A stretch of DNA of 64,000 nt from Pollenia angustigena (GCA_930367215.1 OV884059.1:153944511-154008510); one strand, 5' to 3'. Shown: positions 45,098-57,833, numbered from the stretch's first letter. Notes: a model not told the origin generated them from the sequence alone. Numbers and translations are program-made.

Positions 45098-45438
45098 ATG
45101 TACATATAGTTAGTTGCCTGTGCATTTTTAAGAATACCGTCGAAGAACAGAAGGGGTTTCTAGTGCAAATTATTCGAGCATATAGTTTCCTTTTTGTGTT
45201 CATTTTGCTTTGTTTTACTTTAGCAATTCTCGAGCCTTGTCAAATTAACACAGGTAAATGCATTTTTACCATTAAATATTGTTTTGGATGAAAAATTTGT
45301 AATGTTAAGGAATAAATTCATAATTAATTTCAAGCTTGTGATTTTTTTTAACTTAAGTAGGTTCAGTATTCTATTTAGTCGTGCAATTTTTCAAAAAAAA
45401 ATCGTGTGTGCTCAAGCTATATGACAGTATGTCCTACA

Positions 45439-47219
45439 CAGGCGCGGATTCAGGGGTGGGGGGGGGGAAATAATGAAATTTCCCCCCCGTAAATTATAAA
45501 AATATTTTTTGTTTATTTCGATAATACAAGAATTCCCAATAATAATATTTTTTTTAAAGTAAAAAATGTTTGGAAATCCCAGCAAGGTTTTTTTGTTTTT
45601 TTTTTTTATGAAGTCTCTAACGAAATTTTCAATAAGTATTTTTTTTTTTTTTTTTATTGAATCTCTTACGATTTTCGATATGTATCCACATCTTAATCCT
45701 AATAGTTATTTATTAGATATTTCCAATGAAACCTCTAGTTTACCGTATTCAATTACTTATTATTGCACATTCAATCCCAGCAGGTGCCGTCTATATCCAA
45801 AGACTAAACGTTTGACTTGATAATGCGTGCGGTTGAATTATTAAAAAGCCTTAGTATTTGCAATATGTATGTATGTGTGTGTTATATGAATCAATATTTT
45901 ATTCGATAATTTTTGACGAAAGCAGTGATTTGTCAGGGAAAAGCCAGATTTCCTATCTTTAAGATATTTCAACATACAACAAAATGTTTTTAGAAAATAA
46001 TTTATTGGCTTTGTTGTAAACGCATTTGAGGAGGCTTCAAAAGATATTGATGAAGTTGATGTGTCAATTGATGCGAAGGCACTATCATCAATAGTTCTTA
46101 AAGCTTTGACAAATTTTGGTCCTGACCTAAAAAATTGTGTAGGAGATGGAACAGATGGGTGTCCTCTGATGTCAGCAGAAAATGGAGCCTTGCTATTCCC
46201 ATAAATCGAACAACTCAATTTCCAAAAGCAATAAAGTGCCATTAAATTAAAAAGAAACGGCAAAATGTTTTAAATATAATCATCCCAAGCGAAAAACAGT
46301 TTAAGCAAAGCATTTGGGAGACAAACTCTCTTCATTATGCGGCTTTGCAACAAGTGCACTTCATATAGTAGAAGCTTTGGAAAAAATATCTGAGTGGAAA
46401 GGTAGTATCTCTACCTTTATATTAAGGAACTCACTTAGTACTTTTAAATTTATTTGCGGAATATACATATTAAGTGTGATACCTATTGTAACACAGCCAC
46501 TTAGTATCATTTTACAAAAGCAAGATATAGATCTTCAAAAAGGATCACCCCTTATCAAAATTTTAATCATGTGCCTTGAAGAAAAAAGAAATAAAGCCGA
46601 AGAACAAATTAAAGCGATTTTTGAAAAAGTTAAAGTAATTTGCGTTCAAATCGAGGAACCTCGAAAAGACAAGATTTGAACGAAATAATCACATCCAAAA
46701 TGATGAAGATTACTACCGAGTTGTAGGTTACATTCCTCTTATTAAATTTATTTTAGAAGGTCTCATAACAACTTTCCCAATAGATATCCCAAATGTATTG
46801 AACATACCTAAACTTCTACCTCAAAGTGTAATCAAGTCATATACAGATACAAAACTGTTAAAACCACAACTATCTGATGAGCTGAATAGATTTGATAATA
46901 GAGATAAACACCTACTAGATCTTAGTACTTGAGCCTGATCTATCAGATAACGTTGTAGATGCTTCAATAAACTGTGATGAAGATATCTACCCAAATCTAA
47001 GAAAAATATTTAAAATTTTCGTTTCAATGCTCGTCAGTAAAGCTACGAGCGGGAGGTTATTTCCTACCCTTCGTCGAATAAAAACATGGCTCAGAGCAAG
47101 AATGACAGAAGACAGACTGTACTCTTTAAATTTGCCTCACAAGGCTTATTTAAAAATATTAATGTATATTAAACTGGTCTTATATTTTATTTAACCTTTT
47201 TGTTGAGTTTTTTTAATTA
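45439..47219 (+). mobile_element. hAT element copy 2, 3'-truncated
   Basis: The left end caggcgcggattcagggg, followed by a run of G, matches the right end of copy 1 in inverse orientation. Similarity continues through the coding part and stops near 47219, before the other TIR. The intervening 341 bp (45098-45438) are unrelated to the element. This copy is older or more damaged than copy 1. Confidence 0.8.
45930..47160 (+). pseudogene. hAT transposase remnant, copy 2
   Basis: On the + strand, pieces in order: DVSIDAKALSSIVLKALTNF and a following NCVGDGTDGCPLMSAEN block near 46055-46180. Then comes an open stretch of 121 codons (46314-46679) with KISEWKGSISTFILRNSLST, in which a conserved W lies in the insertion domain. 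After a frameshift, the C-terminus at 46960-47150 contains GRLFPTLRRIKTWLRARM, TEDRLYSLNL, the hATC core. Frameshifts near 46200, 46680 and 46930 disable it. Confidence 0.8.
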
Positions 47220-48230
47220 GGGCAATGACTTTTTTTGGAAAAAATTTCTTCATCCCACCACGCGATGGGCAATTTAGTATTGATAATGAAAATATTTTTT
47301 TAGACCATTTTGGCCAAAAAAGTTTCCGCACCAAATGCAATTTCTAAAGCTCCTCAAAAAAAAATTTTTTTTTAAATTTCCATACACATTATATATGGTA
47401 CATTTATTGTTTATATATGCTATTTAAGTTTAAAGTGCGAGTTGATTTACATAATGGAAAAATATCTTGTGCAACTTTAATAGCTCGTTCTGCGCTGCTG
47501 AAAATTATCACTGTTTCATATATCCGCCAAATAACTCATCTATCACAACATCTATCATTTGCCATTAAAATTTAGTTTATTAAAAAAACCGCGAAATAGA
47601 GTCGCGATTTTTTTGCGCCCTTCTTCCGTACAAATGTTAAGATCTTGTTATATTCATGAAATTGTTAGAAAATACTAAAAATTTTGCAATTAAATGTTAA
47701 TTTTGTATAGTAAGGAGAAAAATTGAAATTCAAAACTTTATTGGTGCGGAAACTTTCTTCACGATCGCGAAAATGTAACACATAATTTCTTAATATTTTT
47801 TCACGGTCTATACGGCTATGCGATGAAGAATTTGATATTCGCAAAAATTGCAAAAAGGATTTACCCTAATACACATATTGTTTTTAATAAACTTTTAAAA
47901 AAATTGTTTACTTTTTCGTATCATACAAAATATATGCTTATTTGACGAAGGGATACTTTCGGAGTTTACGTGGTGGTTGTGGCTTAGACCAAAAGTCACA
48001 CTAAAGGGCTGAATTTTACTAGTTTGGGGAGAGTTCGACCTGAAGGAGGACTTTCATATTTCATAAAGAGCGTAGATTAGATAGATTCAGCTCCATAGAA
48101 AGGGGCGACTGTAAAATCTTGCCGGATTATCCACTCAAATTGCTACGTCGGTGTACTGATTGCTCCCACACTCAGGGTAAATTCATAGTAAATTCAAGTC
48201 GATCAAAGATAAGTTTTTTGTAAAGCATCT
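47220..48230. other. Non-coding, unclassified
   Basis: Begins at the truncation point of the hAT copy. No recognised gene; the block at 47940-48230 is GC-richer and leads into mariner-like sequence, so it may be part of the same decayed element. Confidence 0.35.
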
Positions 48231-48234
48231 GAAT

Positions 48235-48600
48235 CATCGTTTTTGTGTTGTGGTGTGGCATCGACAACAGAAAATTTTTTATGTCAGAACAGATATTCGT
48301 ACGATTCTAGAGAATAGTGAATAACGCCCTTCTAGATTGTTCTTTACCTCGGGACGTAAAATATTTCCAATAATTGCCCGGCATTCGTCATTTTCGAAAA
48401 AATATGGTCCAATCATTGTTTTTTTTTTAAGTAATTCCACGTTCAACAATTATTCTTGGATTTTGGGTGGCCCATATTTTTATTGATTTGTGTCTGAATT
48501 ATCGAATGCTGACTTTCAAGTTTAATAACTTTCAATCTTTGCTCTATGCTGAATCCTCCCATCATAAATTTCCCAAGTTGTTTAAAGTTAATTCTGAAAA
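48235..48600 (-). pseudogene. Decayed mariner, third lineage
   Basis: The minus strand at about 48585-48500 reads FSIEQRLKVIKLESQHS, a mariner-type N-terminal helix, and at about 48415-48280 IGPYFFENDECRAIIGNILRP, the block before the second catalytic Asp. The stretch between (HTH2 and first Asp) is missing. It differs from the other mariner remnants in the window at both blocks, so it is a separate lineage. The poly-A run at 48604-48622 flanks it. Confidence 0.6.
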
Positions 48601-48649
48601 AACCAAAAAAAAAAAAAAAAAAAACGTAAACAAAAAATTTATTCACTTA

Positions 48650-50079
48650 ATAAATCATGTTCATTTTGTGCCACACAAGTCATTAAAAAGTCTTTCAAAA
48701 AACCAAAATAAACATTAAATTCAACTAAAAATTGGATTCTTTAAACACCCTGGATTTATTTAACAGTTTAAGGGATCAAAACTTTGTGAGCTTATTTTGC
48801 AGTATCAAGGGAATAAAAGAGTTGAAGACAATCAGCACATTATAATATTTAGCGTCACCGCTGGGATATAACAACTATCATCATTATCATCATCGTCCTA
48901 TCATTATCAGCAGCAACATCTTTCTCATTCCCAACCATAAATAACAAACATACGTCATTATGATTTTGAGTTTCCTGGCTCTGCAAGTACCAGTATATCA
49001 GCAAGTGTTTTTGTACGTCAAGGCTCATTAAAATGCATCGCTTGTCATTACCAGCCCTATTACAGTTTGCGGTTTGGCTGGGAAACAATATGCAAAGACT
49101 TAGCTCACTCACTCTACGGATCCCTTTGTAAATTTAACATAAATACATTTTTTTCACTTTTCCCCGTTTCCCCCTTATAAATGATGTATTATTTTTTAAG
49201 TATTTGGTGTGGTAATGACGATGGCAATGATTATTATTAGGTTTACTTTGAAACCTCTTGAATATACAGAATTGTTTTGGTGCGTTGAGTTCTTTAAGTT
49301 TGGTTCAAAGGAGTTTTGGAAAACATGGTATGTCTATATGTCATTACGTTTTCTTTCATCATGATTATTATGCAAATTATCAATTAAATTATTAACCATG
49401 GAATATTATTAATTGAAATTGTGTCTAAACATGACTTAAAAGTCTCTTGAGAATATATTGCAGTACAATGAATTTATTTATATGAATTTTCTTTCTTTTT
49501 TTTCTTTTTTACTTATAAAGTTGAAAATATAAAGTGATAATAAAACATGTCATGTCTACCTGTCTGTCTGCTTACCAGCCAGAGTTAGTCTGTGGCTTTG
49601 TCTGTCTGTCTTTCTGTCTGTCTATCTATTTGTCTATGTGTTGTCTGTCATCTAATCATGGCTAAAGTGGTGTTATAATTGATGGTATCGTTGGTATCAT
49701 TTCACAGATAGAATAAAGTGTTTGAGTGTGAAACGTGATTAATTTGTCACAGTGTATTTAATCTAACGCAAAAACATATTTAATACTCGATAAACTACAT
49801 TCATTTTAGAAGTTTTTTTTTTAGTGATTACTTTATTAAGTCATAAGAATTTGGAATACATGTTTTAACAAACAGTAACAAATTATTTAAAAAAACATAC
49901 AAAAAACTTCTTCGATCTTTCAAATAATTATCAACATTTTTAAAAAGAAAAAATAAAAGTTTAAAACACCCTAAAATTGAATACAAATCAACAATTTCAA
50001 AATTAAACTGCCTCCAAAAAAACAAAAAATATTTAAATATATTTCACAGAAGAGAGTGGCAATTTTACAGACCTGGGGG
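48650..50079. other. Non-coding, microsatellite-bearing
   Basis: Holds cat/atc-rich sequence at 48870-48920 and an imperfect ctgt/gtct tract at 49560-49640. Open frames 48855-49112 and 49828-50025 have no domain. No transposon ends recognised. Confidence 0.4.
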
Positions 50080-51289
50080 TCGATTCTGGTTCTGTGAAAC
50101 TGTGAAATGAAAACTTTTTTAAAATTTTCATAGAGTTTCTGATTCTCGTTGAGTGAAAAAATGATAAATAAAATTCAATGTTTGCATATGAAAAGAACAA
50201 GTGGAATGAAACAAATTGTTTTCACAATTTCACAGTAATACGATTCTTGTTCTGTGTAAAATTGCAAAGAAGTGTCAAAAACTTTTCATTTAAGACATAT
50301 TTTTACACATTCATTTTAACGGTGAAAACTCTCAATATATTCGAATAAAATGCCAATTTTTAATGATATACATAACATTACTGACGTAAAGCTATAATAA
50401 AGTTTATCTACCCTTGCTTATCGTGAATTTATTGCGAAAAATCAATTAATTTTTTAGTATTTTTCGATTAATGTACATACATATATGTAATTAAACGCAA
50501 TATTATCGTGTTTTTAAATTCTTAATATCTCTTATTTTGCGTTAAGAATGTCATTATGTATTATTTATTATTAAGGATTTATATCCATAAATTTAATAAA
50601 ATAAATAATTAATCCTGACATTTTTTAAATTTATTAATTTTTAGTTGTGTATTTGCATAATTTGACACTTGATTAGAAGACAAAGTAATATATGTAATTA
50701 CCATCGGCGGCGAAGAATATAAGTTTAGCGGCATCTTAAAGTAAACTTACAGCCGCCTACAATATTGTTGTTTTATAATTTAACAATATTTTAATAAATT
50801 AATCTTTATTTGGCCTTTTATTTGTTCATGATTTTACTTTTATTTATGTCAGTATTTCAGTAGCAATTTGTTAGCATCGTAAGGATAGATTCTTGTTCTT
50901 AATATTTTGAAAAAAAAAAAATTATTTTAAAAACGACCAGAAAAACGAATAGTGAAATCAATAACAACATTCTAGTCACAGATGGCATGTTTATTCTAAA
51001 AGTATTGTGTTACTCAATGTTAACTGCCATTAATTTAATTGGTGAATGGTCGCGGGCAGACGATCGGGGAAAAAAATTATAATCGAATAACTTCGTCACT
51101 TGCGCGAACTTAAGCGAAAATTACTTGCAAAAGTTTATGCTCAAGTACTAACTGGCAGGAATAACTCATTTTCTGATCGCTTTAAATTTTTTTTGCAATA
51201 TGCCCATCCGAAAATATATTTAAAGATGACCCTTACTTGTTTTTTCTAATTTTTCGTTGGGTGGTTTTTACATGATTTATAAAAAATTA

Positions 51290-51852
51290 AATTAAAAAAA
51301 TTAATATTAAAAGGTTTGAAAAACAAAATTAAAAAAATTATACAAACTTTAAAAATATTTTTTAAAAACGGAATATGTTCTGTACCGCGGATATAAAATG
51401 TACCCCTCTTAATGGACTTGAAATCGTTTAGGAAGTTTAATATTTCTGCTCGACCTTGTTTTAGAGTTTTGTTCGTTTTCATTGTTTAAATTTTGTTCTT
51501 GTAAATTATCATTTACAAAAATTGCAGGTTTGAGACGATCAATAGATATTGTTTCCCTTTTATTATTTACCAAAATTTACTTTTCATACTAGGAAACTTC
51601 CATTGTATTTTGGTTATAGAGGTTTTGCGTAATTATCACGTCGGGTTCACCAATTATTAATGAAAGAACATTTATACGAAATTAAATTTATTAAACAAAA
51701 TTAATAAAAAAAAAAAAAATTCAAGATTTGATTGATTTAAAAAATCAAATTACAATACTCATTTTATGAATATTTTCTACAATTAAAAAAATTGATTAAA
51801 AATATTTTTTATAAACAAAGTATATTATGTACAGTGGATATAAAATGTATTT
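51290..51852 (-). repeat. Possible degenerate LTR pair
   Basis: cggatataaaatgta (51388-51402) directly after the polyprotein stop and a purine tract (aagagggg on the minus strand) recurs as tggatataaaatgta (51837-51851). Before each lie similar aaaaatattttttataaa-type stretches. This would fit two decayed LTRs around a polyprotein tail, an internally deleted retrotransposon. The AT-richness makes this uncertain. Confidence 0.3.
51400..51620 (-). pseudogene. Ty3/gypsy polyprotein C-terminal tail
   Basis: The minus strand reads ILVNNKRETISIDRLKPAI then, about 20 residues later, TRSSRNIKLPKRFQVH and a stop near 51403. The 'ETISIDRLKPA' block and the 'RSGR..K.P.RF' ending are the hallmark C-terminus of the integrase part of Ty3/gypsy polyproteins. 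Nothing upstream of about 51640 is recognisable, so no integrase or RT core survives. Confidence 0.7.
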
Positions 51853-52299
51853 ACAATAATATGTATAGTATATGCATTCTTATTGTAAGTAATACTTAAT
51901 ATTTTTAACTAAAAAATCGAATAAAAATGGATAAAACATGGTTAGAAAGCATTCAGCAATAAATAAATACATGCGGCCTAATCACTCAAAAAAAAACTCA
52001 TTTTCGGCTTACCGCCTGTTCAAATTTGCTAAGCTTCGATATCTGCATTTGACTTTTAAATTTTATTAACATAGTTACAAAAGTTTCACGGCTACAATGG
52101 AATGAAACACTTTTTCATTAAAAGAACGGAAATCGCAATTTCTGTAATTGTGAAATGATAATATGAAAAGTTCTTATGAAAACGAAAATGAAAAGTTTTT
52201 TTTCATTTCACAGTTTCACATAACCAGAATCGAATATTAATCTATATAGCCAACGTGTTGTTTCACTTTCGACATTTAACTCGAAACTTTAAAATTTAA

Positions 52300-52950
52300 C
52301 TGGACTAATCTTTTAGTATACCGATCGACTCAGAATCACTTTTTTAAGTGATCTAACGATGTCCATCCGTCCGTCTAGCTTGTTGCTTGTTCATGTTTAC
52401 CTTGTGCGCAAAGTACAAGTTTCATTCTTGTAGATAATTTGATCAAATTTGGTAAATACATTTCTATTGTACTAAGGACGAAGTCTATGTAAATGGTGAG
52501 AATCGGTCTATAATTTCACATAATCCCCATTAAAACTTCTTTCCAAATTTGACTCTTTGTGTACGTTATCTATCTAATTATTTTTGCATTTAGATTAAAT
52601 TCGCACCAAAAATAATTTGCTGCAAATTAAAATATTTTTGAATCAGTTCACATTTGCCCAAAGCTCCCATCTATAAACAGTTTTAACTTCCTTTTAAATG
52701 TTGACATTAATAAACAATTTAGCGACCGTCCCTTATATCCCTTTAAGCCAAAAAATCTCATATGGATGTTAATATCTAGATTATATTCGGCACGAATAAC
52801 ATTTTTATGAATTTTAACCTCTTAACATGACTTTGTTTTTGTGAGCCGATGACATATTTTTAACAATTTTTAGGGCATATTTTAAAGTTATTGCTGCATA
52901 TTTAATGCGCATAAAACGCATTTTTTAGAGCATATTTCTGGTTTCCCAGT
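52300..52950 (+). repeat. Repeat R, copy 2, with hAT-like right end
   Basis: Parallels 20180-20830 throughout: ttttagtataccgatcgact, gatgtccatccgtccgtc, then the gcatatttaatgcgcataaa block and the end gcatatttctggtttccc at about 52928. The left part of the 19835 element (before repeat R) is missing here. Confidence 0.7.
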
Positions 52951-54690
52951 TAATGTAAAGGCAAGGTTATACAATATTTTAGTTTCAGATTACATATATG
53001 GAAAGGACCCGAATGCTTACTCTGGACCGCTAGACATTTTTAATATTTTTTTTTTTTTTTTTTTCTTTTTTTGTGAATGCAAAATGTTGTCGTTGTGCAA
53101 TAGCTCCTATTTGTAGCCACTCATTATATGTGAAATGGCGACACTGTGCGTAAAAATTAATTTTAGTTTTCGCTTAAATCGGTTTTTAACTATTTATTTC
53201 ATAAAAACTCTTTATTTATGAATAAATTTCGAAAAACATTTTCAAATTTATTAAAAGTCACTAGTAAAAATAAATGCAAAATCCTTAAGAATGAAAAAAA
53301 TATCTTAAATTTTTCAAAACTAATTGTAAAAAGAATAATATGCATTAATAACAAATAAGCCTGTGAAATTTAGAGTATATATCGTTGGTCTTATGAAGAA
53401 AGGCCCCAAAAAATTAATGCAATATTATCAAAAATAACGTTTTTACAAGCAGTTGTACATTTTAATTCAAAAAGTTTCAATTATGTTTTTAATTTCTCTT
53501 GCAAAGTTGCAATTATGTGAGTTAGGGCCTTATTACATAAAAAGCACCGATAATATCAAATTTTACTTAAAAGAATGTAATAAAAAAAATAGCTGAAATT
53601 AAAAGAAAATCAGAGTTCATTTGATCTTTAGAACTAATATTACAATTAAATTTTATGGTATGTATAACATTAATATTTTAGCAAATAGATAGCAAAAACT
53701 GTCCAAAAATGTATCCGCCCTAACTCCATTTGAAAAAGAAAGACTACACTTGTTTAAAAATTACGCATTCGAAATCGCATGTACCAACATCATTTATAAA
53801 TTCAATCATGTTTTTTATTAAAAGATCATTACAATCAATAAAACAACACTCAAGTCAATAAAAACGTTTTAATGCAAGTGAAGAATTAAATAAAACGATA
53901 TAATTTAATTACCACGCACACTCACACATAATTTTTGCCGTCATAATCAGACAATTTCACGGTAGATTATCATTACAAACGTCATATTTATTATCATCAA
54001 CAACAACATCATCGCATTATTTTTTAATCATTATTATCAAATGTCAAGTGTTGATTGTATATTGTCAAAAATAATAACTGAAGAAGATTTTATAAAATAT
54101 CACATCGCCAGTTTATATCAAATGTCGTCTCTCATATACGGCCATCAAACAATTTGTTTATGTTTGTTTATATGTTTGTCTTTTTATAGGAGTGTGTAGA
54201 CTTTACAGCTCAGATTCACAAGTCATTCATTTATTCGTGCCTTTACTCGTTCAGTCATTCATATGTATATTAAATTAATTCATAATAAACACATACACCA
54301 ATAAAGGGATACACAGATTCTTGAACACTTGGTCCCTTTTGTACAGGATATTATTGGATTTAAAAGTGGTTCAGGTTAAAGGCAAAATAAACTACACAAA
54401 CAAAATATTTATTTTGGCAATAAATTCTACTTTAAAAAATGTATACTCCTCTATTTTTTACGATTCTTTTTCTAATTCCTGCAAAATTTCAAATAAAATT
54501 ATTTAATTTAGCACTAGGAATGTTTGAGCTACCTTGACAAATATCTAAGAAAGTAAAAAATTTATGACTTTTCTACAAACATGCTTTAAATGTTTGTCCA
54601 AACAACTAAATACACCAACTGACAACGCAAAAAAATTGTGCAAATATAATGTTTGCTTAATAATAGTTTTATTTATTACCATCTGCCTCC
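52951..54690. other. Non-coding spacer
   Basis: A T-run at 53047-53065, catcatca-like sequence near 53995-54020, and a 61-codon frame at 54321 without features. No gene, RNA gene or terminal repeats recognised. Confidence 0.4.
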
Positions 54691-55010
54691 GTCAAGCCAG
54701 ACCATATGATACACTATACCGCACTATTTAAACAAAAATTTTCGAGAGCGTATCCTGTTTGGGACTCGTGAGCTATTATGGACACGCCAAAATAAAATAA
54801 GGTTAATTAATAGCACTGTGTTGGTTGAAAAAATAGACAAGCCGGACACCTGGCGTTTAAACCTAATTAGGGTACGGTGAATCCAGTGGGGCAAACCGTG
54901 TTTTAGGTTAGTTCTTGTTTTCGAGATATACCGTTATTTCGAAAATGGAGGAGGTTCAGTTGATTGAAAACACTTAAAAAACCGAAACTCCACAATTAGA
55001 TACATAATTT
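54690..55010 (+). repeat. Two dispersed repeats in series
   Basis: 54690-54790 is a copy of the 'gtcggtcaagcc' end (ccgtcaagccagaccatatg). 54814-55010 begins cactgtgttgg and follows the terminus of the 23848-27465 element, continuing through gggtacggtgaatcc, ttttcgagatatacc and aaaatggaggaggtt, all also found (inverted) at 27320-27465. No ORF. Confidence 0.65.
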
Positions 55011-55120
55011 TTTTTTTGGCAAAATTTGCACAAAGTAATCCTATTTTGCGTTCGATGCGTATATTTCTTCTACGCGTGTAGCGTGCAACTAGTCAATACA
55101 ATTTTATAATGATTATAAAA

Positions 55121-55695
55121 AATGGAGCTTCCGACGAAGCAGGTTTTATATAGCGAGTTCCCACTTTGAAGCAATACATTTTTAACATATACAGGGGTGT
55201 CATGGAAATCGAAAACGTAAAACGAAAGAATTTTAAGGGTAGTTTTTCAATAAGCTTTCTGTAATAAAAAAAATTTATGACAATTATTATACAAATAATG
55301 CGCTATTAAACAGAATTTTTTAACAAAAATTGTAAAAATTTGATTAAAAGTTTAATAAAAAGAACTGCCAAATTCTTTCGTTTTGCGTTTTCGATTTCCA
55401 TGACACCCCTGATAAAGCGCATTATTCAGCGCATATAAAAATTGTTGGATGTTACGATCAGCTTTACACAATGAATGTTTTGATACAGTTATTTTTTAGT
55501 ATTCTCCCTTAGAAACCTGCTTCGTAGTAAGGGAATGCCGTGGAACTTGAAATGTTTTTTTATAAAAGTTGTTGAGAGTTCTTTCACTTACTTAACTGCA
55601 TTTCTGTATGTCTTATTGCGTAGCGCACAATTGTGCGCTTATTTTTTTAAATGTACCATTAGTGCTTCGCAAAATGATGAAATTTTTTATTGGGA
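55121..55695. repeat. Duplicated block, copy A1
   Basis: Shares with 55797-56225 the sequence gttcccactttgaagcaata, then cctgcttcgtagtaagggaa and cttattgcgtagcgca, in the same orientation. Copy A1 has an insertion (the MITE at 55194-55412) and a ~65-bp deletion after gaagcagg. It contains the perfect 16-bp palindrome gcgcacaattgtgcgc (55623-55638). No ORF. Confidence 0.75.
55194..55412. mobile_element. MITE, CAGGGGTGTC ends, ATA duplication
   Basis: About 219 bp with TIRs of about 38 bp: caggggtgtcatggaaatcg on the left, its exact complement on the right, extending through gaaaac and the word cgaaagaattt. ATA lies on both sides. The equivalent place in copy A2 (about 55935) is uninterrupted. 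A lone end of this family is at 12634. The class is uncertain: hAT-like ends but a 3-bp duplication. Confidence 0.75.
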
Positions 55696-55796
55696 TGCTT
55701 AAACGCAACAACGCATTGTACTCGTGTTTTCGACCTTTACCATAACTCTCTCTCGCTCTATGATGCGTTCACCAGTATGAATTCGCCTAAGTAGCA

Positions 55797-56230
55797 ACCC
55801 AATAAAAAAATCGAGTTTCAACCGAAGCAGGTTTGTAAGGGAGCAATGTAAGAGTTTCGCTTACCATCTTGTTATGGAAGGCATGAATTTTATATGCTGC
55901 GTTCCCACTTTGAAGCAATATATTTTTGACACTAAACGCGCTTTATTCAACGCATAAAAAACTGGTGAACATAGCGTTCAGCTTTACACACAGAATGTTT
56001 TTTTACAATTATTTTTTAGTATTCTTTCTCCCTTACAAACCTGCTTCGTAGTAAGGGAATGATGTAGCACTCGAAATGTTATTTTTTCTTTTATAAAACT
56101 TGTTAAGAGTTCCTCCACTTACTTTACTGCATCTCTGTATGTCTTATTGCGTAGCGCATTATTGTGCGCTTATTTTTATTAATGTATAATTAGTGCTTCG
56201 CAAAATGATAACATTTGTTGTTGGGAAGTA
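55797..56230. repeat. Duplicated block, copy A2
   Basis: Same block as at 55121, without the MITE. It is internally inverted: gaagcaggtttgtaagggag (55824) against ctcccttacaaacctgcttc (about 56029-56048). Its opening cccaataaaaaa is the inverse of the ttttttattggg that closes copy A1, so A1 and A2 behave as two copies of a TIR element in tandem about 100 bp apart. Confidence 0.7.
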
Positions 56231-56279
56231 AAAAAATAATTTTTTGACATATTTAGTATTGTTTGTTAATTATCTTGTA

Positions 56280-56720
56280 AACTTATCTTTACCACCCAAT
56301 ACATTGGTTGTTTCGTGTAGAAAAAATGCGAATTTTCAAACCTTAAACTCAGACAGAGCTACGCACAGTGGGATTTTGCGGTCAAACCCCCTCATTTTTC
56401 CACCACTTAATTTCAAACATCAATTGATGCATTTTGTAGAGAAATGTTTAATTATGAAATGTGAATTTATAGTTTCATAAAAAAATTACTTTATTTTTTT
56501 TAAATTAAAGTTAAGTCCGCGCAAAGATGTTATGCAAGAAACGACTTAAATTCTAACGCAATTCATCTGTCCATATTTGGGCGGTGGGCGTGTACAATTT
56601 TGATGAAACTTGGCATATATTTTTTTATTACATTAGAAAGTGTATGTACCAGATTTTAAGACTTAACGCAGTGAAAAGAGTTTTCGTTTTCCAAAGAAAA
56701 AAAATTTAATCCCCAGGTCA
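56280..56720. repeat. Probable dispersed repeat
   Basis: GC-richer patches such as cacagtgggattttgcggtc and catatttgggcggtgggcgt look repeat-derived, but no second copy is present here. The 78-codon frame 56244-56480 has no domain. Confidence 0.3.
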
Positions 56721-57830
56721 TAGTGTAAATTATTCGCTGCTAGTTGATATTTCTGTTGTCGCTGTTCTTGATTTTTGTTATGTCTTGTGCTGTGTTTAAT
56801 TAAATTATTATCCTGTCATTTACACTTCTGCTTTTTCGTTGAACATTACGCCTCTCAATTATGAATTAAATGTTAAATTGTTCCTAAAACACACAGACAT
56901 GCCGGCAGACTTTATGAGTAAATTCATAGTTAGAGAAAGATATTGTTAGCGGCTTTGCAGTTGTTGTGTTAACTCTGCTATCGCTGTTTATTTAATTTAT
57001 TTATTTTGTGGTTTTATAACACTCAAATCTTGACTTTTGGTTGGCTGAATCGTTGAAATAAAATATGTATTTATCTTTCTATTCGTATTCGTTCATCGAT
57101 TTAATAATTCAATATTTGCTACAATATTTGTATCTAATTATTTAAAATCACGTTTTTCGTGATTTTATATTTAACGCACGTTTTAGAACGTTTCTGTGGG
57201 AGGTGATGATTAAAATTGTTTTGTTTATATTTATTTTTATAAAAAAAAAAAAAATAAAAACTGTTAAAAAAAATTTTGTGCTTAGTTTGCTTACTTTGTA
57301 AATGTTTCGAATGGCTTTTTAATAGTAAGATTTTATATTGTTTACAAAAAAATAAAATTGAAACCGATATTAGGTAGCAAATATAATTGAAAACCCATCA
57401 AGTTGCAATATTGATTTATTTTAACTACAACTTTGCACAAAATACTTAAAAACGTATTTAGCAAGTTCAGAAATTTCGATTTATTTAATTCAATTTCGTG
57501 TTTTGTTCTTATCGTATTTCTTCCCAAAGTATTTCATATATTGGCCTTTCATTTTTCGAAAAAAAATGTTTTTAAACAAGCGAGAATCAAAATACTCTTA
57601 CCAAATTTGCTTCAATAAAGGCATTCAACTGATATTTTGGATATACTCTATTGATGTGTGCAAAAACTCGAAAATACCATGTTCTAAATGAATCGATAGT
57701 GCAGACAGGGAACTACTGTAAAACATTAATTTTGAGATAATCAATGAAAAAGTGTATTTAATTATGATTTATAAAAAACTATATTTGAATATAAATTGAT
57801 ATTTAAATAGAATTGGTGAAATAGGCCTTA
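56721..57830. other. Non-coding spacer
   Basis: AT-rich, three overlapping 61-62 codon frames near 57342-57691 without family features. No repeats or RNA genes recognised. Confidence 0.4.
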
Positions 57831-57833
57831 ACA

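Larger units (their letters stand above)
50080..52233. mobile_element. 2.15-kb TIR element of unknown class
   Basis: The termini (t)cgattctggttctgtgaaa then ctgtgaaatgaaaa at 50080-50115 are inverted at 52198-52233 with one or two differences. Further cattttca/tgaaaat-like words fill both subterminal parts. There is no transposase. The interior contains a Ty3/gypsy tail (51246-51852) that was probably a separate insertion. I found no clear target duplication. Confidence 0.6.

Noticed and set aside
45841..46263. 140-codon minus-strand frame
   Set aside because: Antisense to hAT transposase copy 2, whose conserved block reads on the + strand.
49560..49640. Functional repeat array of ctgt/gtct units
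   Set aside because: An imperfect microsatellite only; no conserved unit length.
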